Of a DNA stretch of 13,016 nt, positions 1 through 6,723 are shown one piece after another (position 1 is the first letter of the stretch; each line of letters starts with the position of its first letter). The DNA comes from JAGQTE01 sp964648005 (GTDB lineage Bacteria; Actinomycetota; Acidimicrobiia; Acidimicrobiales; Acidimicrobilacustridaceae). The stretch covers positions 1 to 13,016 of the forward strand of contig CAZYKR010000111.1 in NCBI GenBank assembly GCA_964648005.1, written 5' to 3'. The notes under the pieces are model-generated. The model ran no database searches. It saw only the letters and a list, made by a program, of their open reading frames with translations, and was not told the DNA's origin. Both the position numbers and the translations under genes were made by a program.

Positions 1-689
1 AGGCCCTGGGCGCCGGAGGCCTGCTCGCCGGCGCGGGTCACCACCCCCCGCATGGCGGCGGTGCAGGCGTCATCGTCGAGCCCGTCATCGAGAGCGACAG
101 CGACCACCAGCTGTGGATCCGCCGGCGGCTGGTGCAGGACGAAGAGCCAGGCGGCGTCGGCGTGGCGTTCGGCGGCCACGGCGGCGCGCACCGCTGCCGC
201 CACGACCGGATCGAGGGGTGCCGTCGGCGCCGCCACCAGCACCTCGGTCGTTGCCTGGACGATCTCGCCACCCTCGGTCGGGAGGTGGCCGCGCGCCAGG
301 GCGGCAACCTCGGCGGGGCCGAGGATGCCATGCGTCGGCGAGCCGTGATCGATGACCACCCCGGCGACGCCCGCGCCGTCGGCCATGGCGAACAGCTCTC
401 GGGCGGGCATGGTGAGGAAGCCCCCGGCCGGCTGACCGAAGCGCAGGATCGCCTGCTCGCTGGTGAACACCGCCAACACGAGCCCGCCGGTCTCGTCGTC
501 GGCGATCGTCACCAGCTCGACCGCCTCGTCCTGCTCGAGCCGGGCGGGCCCGGCCGTCGCCGGAGCCTCCGGGGTGAGCACCAGCAAGTCGGCGGCGAGC
601 ATCGCCTCGTACAGGTCGGCCCGGTGGGCCAGTGTGTCGTCGGCGGCCACGATGCGCATGGCCTCGGCGAGGCGGTCGTTCGACGGCAT
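1..689 (-). CDS. SseB-family protein (3' end beyond the window)
   Basis: The 229 visible residues begin MPSNDRLAEAMRIVAADD and show the two-part layout of SseB proteins. The N-terminal SseB domain covers roughly residues 15-130, with segments such as LVLAVFTSEQAILRF and GVAGVVIDHGSPTHGIL. A C-terminal SseB_C-like part starts near residue 150 (DPVVAAAVRAAVAAERHADA). The reading frame is open to the left edge, so the stop codon lies outside. SseB was named for enhanced serine sensitivity in E. coli; its biochemical role is poorly defined and it is usually treated as a small cytoplasmic accessory protein. The ATG at 689 was chosen because AAGGA (701-697) lies 7 bases upstream. An ATG at 697 is in another frame. 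The gene follows arr on the same strand after 83 bases, so cotranscription is possible. The family call is by recognition of sequence patterns. Confidence 0.82.
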   Translation of the reverse strand, partial: MPSNDRLAEAMRIVAADDTLAHRADLYEAMLAADLLVLTPEAPATAGPARLEQDEAVELVTIADDETGGLVLAVFTSEQAILRFGQPAGGFLTMPARELFAMADGAGVAGVVIDHGSPTHGILGPAEVAALARGHLPTEGGEIVQATTEVLVAAPTAPLDPVVAAAVRAAVAAERHADAAWLFVLHQPPADPQLVVAVALDDGLDDDACTAAMRGVVTRAGEQASGAQG

Positions 690-772
690 CGGCCCATCCT
701 TGCAGCCCTGCGACGCCGTGCCCGCCGCCCCTCCTCCCGATGCCCGCGCTGCGTGCCGTGACGACGGTGGGT

Positions 773-1252
773 TCAGTCGTACACGACGTCGAGGCCGTCT
801 GCCCGCAGGCGGGCGAGGTTGTCGAGCATGCCTTGGAGGACCTCCGGCGGGTGGCGGTCCCAGTGCAGCACCTCGTCGACCACGCGCATCGGATGCCGTG
901 TCCGGTAGGACCGGGTCACGTTGCCGGGGAAGCGCTTGTTGGTGACGTTGGGGTCATCCTCGAACGGGCCGAGCGGCTCCACCACATAGATGCGTGCCGG
1001 GCCCCCACCCGTGTGCGCGACCGCCAACTCGGCGCCCCAGACGGCGGGCTCCAGCAGCGCGGAGAAGTACACGTGGTTCGCGATCCGCTCCCGGTCGTGG
1101 TTCATCGGCTGTCCGGGACCGATCAGGTCGCCGACCGCGAATGCCGCCTTGGTGCCGTGGAAGAACGGGCCGACGACGTGCGCGCAGCGGTCGAAGGTGA
1201 CGGGGACGTGGTCGACGCCGTCGGCGTCGACGATCGCCTCAGCGATCGACAT
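773..1252 (-). CDS. arr: NAD+-rifampin ADP-ribosyltransferase (Arr)
   Basis: Arr inactivates rifamycin antibiotics by moving ADP-ribose from NAD+ to the ansa-chain hydroxyl; it is a small cytoplasmic enzyme. Family landmarks are all present: GPFFHGTKAAFAVGDL near residues 28-43, NHVYFSALLEPAVWGAELA near 59-77, FEDDPNVTNKRFPGN near 97-111 and TRSYRT near 113-118. The catalytic His, Tyr and Asp described for the mycobacterial enzyme correspond here to H32 (FFHG), Y62 (NHVY) and one of D99/D100 (EDDP). From the ATG at 1252 the protein is 159 residues, slightly longer than the usual 140 or so, with about 15 extra N-terminal residues. An in-frame ATG at 1294 would give 173 residues. Neither start has a clear ribosome binding site, so the start is uncertain. 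The gene is divergent from the SF1 helicase and followed by the SseB-family gene. Confidence 0.93.
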   Translation of the reverse strand: MSIAEAIVDADGVDHVPVTFDRCAHVVGPFFHGTKAAFAVGDLIGPGQPMNHDRERIANHVYFSALLEPAVWGAELAVAHTGGGPARIYVVEPLGPFEDDPNVTNKRFPGNVTRSYRTRHPMRVVDEVLHWDRHPPEVLQGMLDNLARLRADGLDVVYD

Positions 1253-1369
1253 GGTCCGGTAGCTGCGCTGCGCATCGTCCACCGTTGCTCCCATCGCTCG
1301 ACGGCTGACCCGCCATACTGCCGAGTGAGGCGCCACCGCGCCGTGCGGTCGGCTCGGCGTCGCCGGGAC

Positions 1370-1387
1370 ACTTGCTACGTTGACGCC
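1370..1387 (+). promoter_or_regulatory. Candidate -10 element for leaderless helicase mRNA
   Basis: TACGTT at 1376-1381 fits the TANNNT form of an actinobacterial -10 element and is preceded by TGC, an extended -10 pattern. It ends 6 bases before the GTG at 1388, which would place the transcription start at or next to the start codon. No purine-rich ribosome binding site precedes that GTG, consistent with leaderless translation. No good -35 hexamer is visible. This is inference from spacing only. Confidence 0.35.
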
Positions 1388-4357
1388 GTGACGGTGGGTG
1401 CCGCAGAGCAGGTCCGACGAGCGCTGGGCGTGCTCGCCGACCTGGTGCCCACCCAGCAGGAGCGCCGGACGCAGTCGGCAACGGTGCCGACCGAGTGGTT
1501 CACGTGGTTGCCGCTGCGCTGCGTGGACCTGCTCGGCACCGACCGTCCCCCCGTCGAACAGCTGACCCTGCAGCCGCAGCGCACGGCCACCCGTCTCGAG
1601 GCCCTGCAGCCCACCGTCCCGATCGACCGGGAGCTGGCCGATCGGCTGGCGGCGCTGGACCAGGTGCGTCCGGATGTCGACGTCCTGCGGCTCGGCTGGT
1701 TGTGGGTCGCTGGGACCACGGCCGGTCCGGACGGGCCGCAACCGGTGCTCCACCCCCTGGTGACCACGACCGTGCGGGCGCGGCGAGGTCTCCCGGCGAG
1801 CTTGGTGCGCATCGGCGACGTCGAGCTGTCCCCGCTCATCGACGACCCGGACATCGGGCTCGCCCACATCCCACTCGGCGGCGGCGCCTTCGACGCCCTC
1901 GGGCCGGCGGCGCCGCAGGCGCTGCTGGATCGCATGCCGAAGCTGACGCGATTCGCCCTCGACGCCGCAGCGGCGGCCGGCTTCGCGGTCGACGACACCG
2001 TCGGACCCGTGGCCGGTCCGGCCGAGGTCTTGGCGCTCGAGGGCCTGCGCGTCGTCATCGGCCTGGCGGTGTTCGCCGTCAACCCGGCCATGCAGACCGG
2101 GCGCGCCACCACCATCCGCCAGTGGGCCTCGGGCGACCTCGGCGTCCGCACCGCCTTCCACGAGCTGTACCTGCCGGACGAGACCGCCGCGCCTGGAGGG
2201 CCGACGGCGGCCGATGACCCGTCGATCGAGTCGCCGTATCCGTTGACGCCGACCCAGCGCGTTGCCGTGGCACGGACGCGCACGGCACCGGTGACCGTGC
2301 TCTCCGGTGCGCCGGGCACCGGCAAGTCCCAGACCGTCGCCGCCATCGCCTGCGACGCAGTGGCACGGGGCGAGACCGTGCTGGTGTCGGCCAAGTCCGG
2401 CGCGACGGTGGACGCGCTCATGGACCTGTTCGCCAAGGCGCCCGGACCCGAGCCGGTCGTGTTCGGTTCGAACGAGCGACGCGCCGAGCTGGCGATGCGC
2501 CTGTCCGCAGGCGAGATCCGCCCGGCACGCGCCGAGGACGTGGCGTCTGCGCGACGCCGTCGCGATGCCGCCCTGGCCCAGCGAGGCGAGCTGGCCGACG
2601 CCATGACCGTCGATCTGCTCGCCGACGCCATCCGTGCCGGGGCGCGCGGCGCCGTCGACGAGCTCTCGGTACTGGCGCCGGGCGCGCTCGACGGCGCGGA
2701 CCTCGACACGGTGGAGGCGCTGCTCGACCACGCCGAGCTCGACGACGCCGACGGCGGTTGGTTCGCTCGGCGCCGCGCCCGCAGGGCGCGGCGTCGTGCC
2801 GCGTCGCTCCTCGGCGCCGGCGAGGCCGTGACCCCGTCGATCCTGCGGGGCGTCATCGCCACGGCGCGAGCGGCGCGCGCCGCACTCGTGCCCGATGTGC
2901 GGCGACCGGACGGGCGCCAGGCCGAGTGGGCCGCCCTGGCGCAGGCGACCGACGCCGCCCGGCACGCCGTCGGCGACTGGATGGCGCTCGAAGCCGTCGC
3001 GCCCGATCGGTTGGATCGGTCGGCGCTCGCCGCCCTCGGCTCGGCGCTGCGAGCCGGACGCGGCAGCCGGCGCGCTCAGCTGGTACGGCTGGCGCGCACC
3101 CACATCACCCGCAGCCTGCCGCTGTGGGTCGGCACCCTCGGCGACATCGACGAGCTTCTGCCGCCGACGCCGGCCATGTTCGACCTGGTCCTGCTCGACG
3201 AGGCCTCCGCCATCGACCAGGCGCTGGCGGCCACGGCGCTGCTCCGCGGCCGGAGGGCGGTGATCGTCGGCGACCCGCGCCAGCTCCGGCACGTGTCGTT
3301 CCACGGCCGCGACCAGATCGATGCCGCCCTGGTGGCCAACGGCGTGCCGGTCGACGATCCGATGGCGATGCGGCTCGACCTCCGACGCAACTCGGTGTTC
3401 GACCTCGGCGCCGGCGCCGGCGCCGTCCTCGAGCTCGACGAGCACTTCCGGTCGGCGCCGCCGTTGGTCAAGCCGGTGTTCGATCGGCTCTACGACGGAC
3501 GGGTGCGGCTCGCCACCCGCTCGCCGGCCACCGAGGCGCTCGACGTGGTCGAGGTGGTGCGGGTCGCCGGTGAGCGGGACGACGGCCGGGTGGTGGGCGC
3601 CGAGGTCGACGCCGTGCTGCGGGTGCTCGGAGAGCTCCATGGGGCCGGCGCCACGAGCGTCGGGGTCATCTCGCCGTTCCGGGCACAGGCCGAGGCGCTC
3701 GAGGCCCGCATCCTCACCGACCTGCATGTGGATGTGATCGAGGATCTGGGGCTCCGGGTCGGCACGGTCCATGGGATGCAGGGCAACGAGCGCGACACGA
3801 TCGTGTTGTCGCCCGGGGCGGGAGACGGTGGCACGTCCCAGGCCTGGCGGTTCGTCGACGATCCGCATCTGGCCGCCGTGATGCTGACGCGGGCTCGGCG
3901 CCAGATCATCGTGGTGCTCGCCGGGTCGCCGCCGGCCGACGGGATGCTGGCGACGTACCTGCGTCTCGACGATCGATCGTCGAGTCCCAGGCCTCGCCCC
4001 CGGGAGCGGTCCTCCGGCGACGCCGCTCGCGATGCGGCCGACGCCGCGTTGGCGGAGCAACTCCGACGGGCCGAGGTGGGCGCGGTGGCCGGCTACCCCG
4101 TCGGGCGCCATCGCGTCGACATCTGCGTGGGCGACGCTTCGGGCTTCGTCGGCGTGGTGACGTCGGGTCACCCGGCGGGACCGGCGGCGCACATCGAGCG
4201 TCACCTCGAGCTGGCGCGCGCCGGATGGACGCTGCTCGAGGCGCCGCCGGGGTCGTGGGAAGGGCGCCACGGCGAGCTCGTGGTGGAGCTGACGTCGGCG
4301 GCGGTCCGCCACGGCGTGTCGATGCGCACACCGCCCACGGCCGACGCTGCACCCTGA
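1388..4357 (+). CDS. Superfamily 1 (Upf1/DNA2-like) helicase with degenerate nuclease-like tail
   Basis: This 989-residue ATPase carries the full SF1 helicase motif set. A Q-motif-like LTPTQ ends at Q290. Walker A GAPGTGKS is at 307-314, Walker B DEAS at 604-607, motif III GDPRQL at 628-633, motif IV LDEHFRS at 683-689, motif V VGTVHGMQGNERD at 791-803 and motif VI LTRARRQ at 833-839. The motif spellings resemble Upf1/DNA2-type (SF1B) proteins more than UvrD. The 290 residues before the motor have no domain I recognise. A long Ala/Arg-rich helical insert (about 385-590) separates Walker A from Walker B. The last 90 residues resemble the small restriction-endonuclease-like domain often found at the end of such helicases, with VDICV at 910-914, but the usual acidic catalytic strand reads VGVVTSG. 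Substrate and pathway (DNA or RNA) cannot be told from sequence. The GTG at 1388 is preferred because upstream codons would run antisense through arr. The gene converges on the membrane-protein gene ending at 4536. Confidence 0.9.
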   Translation: MTVGAAEQVRRALGVLADLVPTQQERRTQSATVPTEWFTWLPLRCVDLLGTDRPPVEQLTLQPQRTATRLEALQPTVPIDRELADRLAALDQVRPDVDVLRLGWLWVAGTTAGPDGPQPVLHPLVTTTVRARRGLPASLVRIGDVELSPLIDDPDIGLAHIPLGGGAFDALGPAAPQALLDRMPKLTRFALDAAAAAGFAVDDTVGPVAGPAEVLALEGLRVVIGLAVFAVNPAMQTGRATTIRQWASGDLGVRTAFHELYLPDETAAPGGPTAADDPSIESPYPLTPTQRVAVARTRTAPVTVLSGAPGTGKSQTVAAIACDAVARGETVLVSAKSGATVDALMDLFAKAPGPEPVVFGSNERRAELAMRLSAGEIRPARAEDVASARRRRDAALAQRGELADAMTVDLLADAIRAGARGAVDELSVLAPGALDGADLDTVEALLDHAELDDADGGWFARRRARRARRRAASLLGAGEAVTPSILRGVIATARAARAALVPDVRRPDGRQAEWAALAQATDAARHAVGDWMALEAVAPDRLDRSALAALGSALRAGRGSRRAQLVRLARTHITRSLPLWVGTLGDIDELLPPTPAMFDLVLLDEASAIDQALAATALLRGRRAVIVGDPRQLRHVSFHGRDQIDAALVANGVPVDDPMAMRLDLRRNSVFDLGAGAGAVLELDEHFRSAPPLVKPVFDRLYDGRVRLATRSPATEALDVVEVVRVAGERDDGRVVGAEVDAVLRVLGELHGAGATSVGVISPFRAQAEALEARILTDLHVDVIEDLGLRVGTVHGMQGNERDTIVLSPGAGDGGTSQAWRFVDDPHLAAVMLTRARRQIIVVLAGSPPADGMLATYLRLDDRSSSPRPRPRERSSGDAARDAADAALAEQLRRAEVGAVAGYPVGRHRVDICVGDASGFVGVVTSGHPAGPAAHIERHLELARAGWTLLEAPPGSWEGRHGELVVELTSAAVRHGVSMRTPPTADAAP

Positions 4358-4386
4358 ACCCGACTGCCGTGTGCAGGTCCCCGCGC

Positions 4387-4422
4387 CGTCGGCACCGATT
4401 CGGTACCGATTCGGCGCCGACG
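4387..4422. terminator. 36-bp near-perfect palindrome; possible bidirectional terminator or binding site
   Basis: The arms pair at 16 of 18 positions about the centre 4404/4405 (GGTACC); the mismatches are 4394/4415 and 4399/4410. It starts 29 bases after the helicase stop and lies between convergent genes, the usual place for a terminator serving both strands. There is no T-run on either side, so a classical intrinsic terminator is not shown. The half-sites also form a direct repeat, ACCGATTCGG at 4394-4403 and 4405-4414, so a dimeric DNA-binding protein is an alternative. Confidence 0.6.
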
Positions 4423-4442
4423 TGCGACGCGACTGCTCGCAC
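4422..4442. terminator. Second hairpin abutting the palindrome
   Basis: GTGCGA (4422-4427) pairs with TCGCAC (4437-4442) across a 9-base loop. It directly follows the 36-bp palindrome, giving two tandem hairpins downstream of the helicase gene. Tandem GC-rich hairpins without a T-run are a plausible terminator form in GC-rich actinobacteria. A short TTT follows at 4459-4461, which is weak support for plus-strand termination. Confidence 0.4.
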
Positions 4443-4461
4443 CTGCCGTGACCAGGGGTTT

Positions 4462-4493
4462 CGTCACCTCATCGCCCCGCCGACGTCACCTCA
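4462..4493. repeat. Direct repeat CGTCACCTCA x2, 22-bp period
   Basis: CGTCACCTCA occurs at 4462-4471 and again at 4484-4493. The 22-bp period is close to two helical turns, so both copies face the same side of the DNA. They lie in the convergent gap downstream of both neighbouring genes. Function is unknown; chance duplication is possible at this length. Confidence 0.45.
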
Positions 4494-4535
4494 CCGAATT
4501 CGGAGACCCGCGGCCATGACCCGTCGCCGAATTCG
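4494..4535. repeat. Paired CCGAATTCG palindromic motifs
   Basis: CCGAATTCGG at 4494-4503 is a perfect 10-bp palindrome. CCGAATTCG recurs at 4527-4535, directly next to the stop codon of the minus-strand membrane-protein gene. The period is 33 bp, about three helical turns. The motif is one base away from the CCGATTCGG units inside the palindrome at 4387-4422, so the gap holds four related copies. Confidence 0.5.
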
Positions 4536-5750
4536 TCAGGCCACCGATGGGGCGGCATCGGTCCCGGCGGTCGGCTGGGGCTTGCGCCAGCTCGTCTTCG
4601 CCGCCCAGATCGCCCAGCCCATCGCCCCGGCCGGCACCTCCAACACATAGGTGAAGGCCCGGAACAGGAACACCGCCGCCAACGCGTCCGCCTCCGGCGC
4701 CCCGAACGCCACCATGATCCCGGCCGACCCCGCCTCGACCAGCCCGACGCCCGACGGTGTCAACGGCACCGTCGTCAAGAGCTCGCCGAAGGTGTACGCC
4801 GCCAGCACGTACACCCACCCCAGCTCGTCGATGCCCAGCGCCCGCACGCACAGCAGCTGCAGCAGGAACGACGACACCTTGTACAGCCCGATCCACACGG
4901 TCAGGCCGAGCCAGCGGCGTCGCACCAGATCGACGCTCTCGGCTCGGAAGTCGAGCACCTTCTGCTTCACCGACTCCTGCGCCGGCCGCCGGGCGACCCG
5001 CAACCCGAACCCCACCACCGCCTGCGCCGCGTCACCCACCTTCTCGGCGAGCACCTGGCTCCGCATGATCAGCCAGAACACCACGATGGCGCCGATCAGG
5101 ATGGCCAGCCCGATCCACGCTGCGATCCCCAGCCCGTGGTCGTCCTCGCCCCGCAGGTTCACCGCCAGCAACGCCAGGATCGGGAACCCCAACTTCGAAA
5201 AGACGTTCCACACGCCCGACACCAGGATCGACCGCGTCACCTCCACCGGCCGGAAGCCCCACGACATCGTCTGGGCGTACGTCGCTCCGATGCCGACCGC
5301 GCCGCCGAAGGGCACCACGTTGCTGACCGCCGAGCCCGACAGGTTCAGCACGCCCGACTGCGGCACCGTCAGCCCGGGCAGACTGCGGGTCTGGAACACC
5401 CAGTAGGTCCACATCGACACGATCCAGAAGGCGAACAGCCCGACCACCGCCAGCCCGTCGAGGCGGCCGAGCGCCGCGAACACCTCGCGGTACTCGGTGT
5501 CGAACAGTCGGGGGATGACCAGGGCGAACATCGCCACGGTGACCGCCAGCGACACCAGCGCCTCGACGATCCGACGGGTCGTCGACTTGGTGTGCAGCTC
5601 CTCCTCCAGGAGCTCGATCGGCGCGCCGATGCCGTCGGTCGGGCGGTCCGCCACCACACGGGCGCCGACCGCCAGGTGGGACTCCAGCTCCCGGTCGAGC
5701 TCGCTGGCGCCGTCGCCGTCGTCGCGGGGCGACCCGTCGGCATCGCTCAC
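4536..5750 (-). CDS. LPG-synthase-TM-family (YbhN/UPF0104-like) integral membrane protein
   Basis: This 404-residue multi-pass protein matches the transmembrane part of lysylphosphatidylglycerol synthase and its stand-alone relatives. After a charged 58-residue N-terminus come about seven or eight hydrophobic helices, the first two near residues 60-80 and 96-116. Family signatures are the internal NLSGSAVSNVVPFGGAVGIG stretch (about 135-154) and TTVPLTPSGVGLVEAG near the C-terminus. There is no C-terminal aminoacyl-transfer domain, so it should not be called MprF. Stand-alone members are thought to act on or move lipids at the inner membrane, but most have no assigned reaction. The GTG at 5750 overlaps the stop of the deacetylase gene by 4 bases (GTGA), and GGAGGA (5765-5760) lies 9 bases upstream; together these decide the start over an ATG at 5825. 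The overlap implies translational coupling to the deacetylase. Confidence 0.85.
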   Translation of the reverse strand: MSDADGSPRDDGDGASELDRELESHLAVGARVVADRPTDGIGAPIELLEEELHTKSTTRRIVEALVSLAVTVAMFALVIPRLFDTEYREVFAALGRLDGLAVVGLFAFWIVSMWTYWVFQTRSLPGLTVPQSGVLNLSGSAVSNVVPFGGAVGIGATYAQTMSWGFRPVEVTRSILVSGVWNVFSKLGFPILALLAVNLRGEDDHGLGIAAWIGLAILIGAIVVFWLIMRSQVLAEKVGDAAQAVVGFGLRVARRPAQESVKQKVLDFRAESVDLVRRRWLGLTVWIGLYKVSSFLLQLLCVRALGIDELGWVYVLAAYTFGELLTTVPLTPSGVGLVEAGSAGIMVAFGAPEADALAAVFLFRAFTYVLEVPAGAMGWAIWAAKTSWRKPQPTAGTDAAPSVA

Positions 5751-6586
5751 GCTGTCGGCTCCTCCAGCCCGGCGAGGACGTCGTCGACGCCGGCGCCGGC
5801 AGGAGCCACCGGATCGCGGTACCACTCCGTGCCGAACGCCATGGCGAAGTACTCGTCGGGCAGCGCCAGGAACGCCGCCAGGGTGCGCGTCGAGCCGTCC
5901 CCGCTCGTCGCCTGGCTGGCATGGGCCTCCATCGAGGCCCGTTTCGCCGCCAGGTGCGCCGACACGTCGATGGCGTGCGTGATCTCGTCGCCTGGCGTGA
6001 ACCAGCCGTCGAACGAGGCCGGTGCGAAGGTCTCGGGGATCTCGTAGCCCAGCGAGCGCGCCAGCTCCACGCCCATCGACATCAGGTCCCGGTTGATCGT
6101 CGCCTCGAGGAGGCGCGGCGTGCCGGCGAGCACCGCGGCCCGCGCCCCGACGGCGTGCACCTGCAGGTGATCGGGATGCCCGTAGCCGCCGTTGGCGTCG
6201 TAGGTGGTCAGCACCTGCGCGTCCTCCTCGACGAGGAGAGCCGCCAATCGCCCGGCCGCCTCCTCGACCTCGACCGCCGCGAACGGCGTCGGCCCTGCAG
6301 CGCCCGACGCCGTCTCGGCGTCGACGCCCCCCGATCCCGAGTCGCCGTAGCCCAGCACCTCGAGTCGTGCGACGCCGAGCAGTGCCGCCGATCGCTGCAG
6401 CTCGACCAGCCGCGTCATCCCGAGATCGCCGCCGCGGTACACCTCCGCAGCTTCACCGACCTCCCCGGCGGTCGCCACCACCAACACCACGCGGTGCCCG
6501 TCCGCCGCCGCCTTGGCCATGGTCCCGGCCGTCAGCAAGGCCTCGTCGTCGGGATGCGCGTGGAAGAAGACCAGGGTGCTCGGCAT
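5747..6586 (-). CDS. PIG-L/LmbE-family zinc N-deacetylase
   Basis: Family members remove the N-acetyl group from GlcNAc-containing substrates: GlcNAc-PI in eukaryotes (PIG-L), GlcNAc-inositol in mycothiol synthesis (MshB), and related conjugates (Mca). The signature HAHPDDE lies at residues 9-15 and HPDH at 137-140. By comparison with MshB the zinc ligands should be H11, D14 and H140, with D13 as general base. The protein is 279 residues, a usual length, and has no signal peptide, so it is cytoplasmic or peripheral to the inner membrane. The ATG at 6586 puts HAHPDDE at the very N-terminus as is typical, and GGGAGG (6603-6598) lies 11 bases upstream. ATGs at 6613 and 6646 are less likely. It is coupled to the downstream membrane protein by a 4-base overlap and is divergent from the GT4 gene. 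The sequence does not settle the true substrate. Confidence 0.92.
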   Translation of the reverse strand: MPSTLVFFHAHPDDEALLTAGTMAKAAADGHRVVLVVATAGEVGEAAEVYRGGDLGMTRLVELQRSAALLGVARLEVLGYGDSGSGGVDAETASGAAGPTPFAAVEVEEAAGRLAALLVEEDAQVLTTYDANGGYGHPDHLQVHAVGARAAVLAGTPRLLEATINRDLMSMGVELARSLGYEIPETFAPASFDGWFTPGDEITHAIDVSAHLAAKRASMEAHASQATSGDGSTRTLAAFLALPDEYFAMAFGTEWYRDPVAPAGAGVDDVLAGLEEPTA

Positions 6587-6723
6587 GTGGTGGAGAACCT
6601 CCCGACGGGACATTCTGGCGCGCCCCGGCGGCTGTGGCGGGCCCATCGGCCCGGCTACCGTGGGCGGCGCGCCGGTGCCAACCCGCCGAGGGTCGACCGA
6701 GCCGGCGCACCGTGGAGGCGGCA
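6587..6723. promoter_or_regulatory. Divergent promoter region between deacetylase and glycosyltransferase genes
   Basis: These 137 bases lie between two divergent starts and must hold promoters for both unless they are read from farther away. On the plus strand TACCGT at 6656-6661 fits TANNNT; on the minus strand CAGAAT (about 6617-6612) is a possible -10 element. No convincing -35 hexamers are visible. GGCGCGCC-type GC-rich blocks occur near 6618-6626 and 6666-6673. Confidence 0.35.

Noticed and set aside
632..1387. In-frame upstream extension of the helicase by 252 codons
   Set aside because: It runs antisense through the whole arr gene, whose protein is unmistakable, and its translation has the low-complexity look of a shadow frame.
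1253..1387. Rifamycin-associated regulatory element between arr and the helicase
   Set aside because: I looked for the long GC-rich inverted repeat known from actinomycete rifamycin-response genes and did not find it; only a 5-bp GGCGC/GCGCC stem near 1330 is present.
1295..4312. Very long open frame on the minus strand opposite the helicase gene, continuous with arr
   Set aside because: Its translation is Arg/Gly/His-rich with no domain; long antisense frames are common in GC-rich DNA. Only the part from 773 to about 1252 is a real protein.
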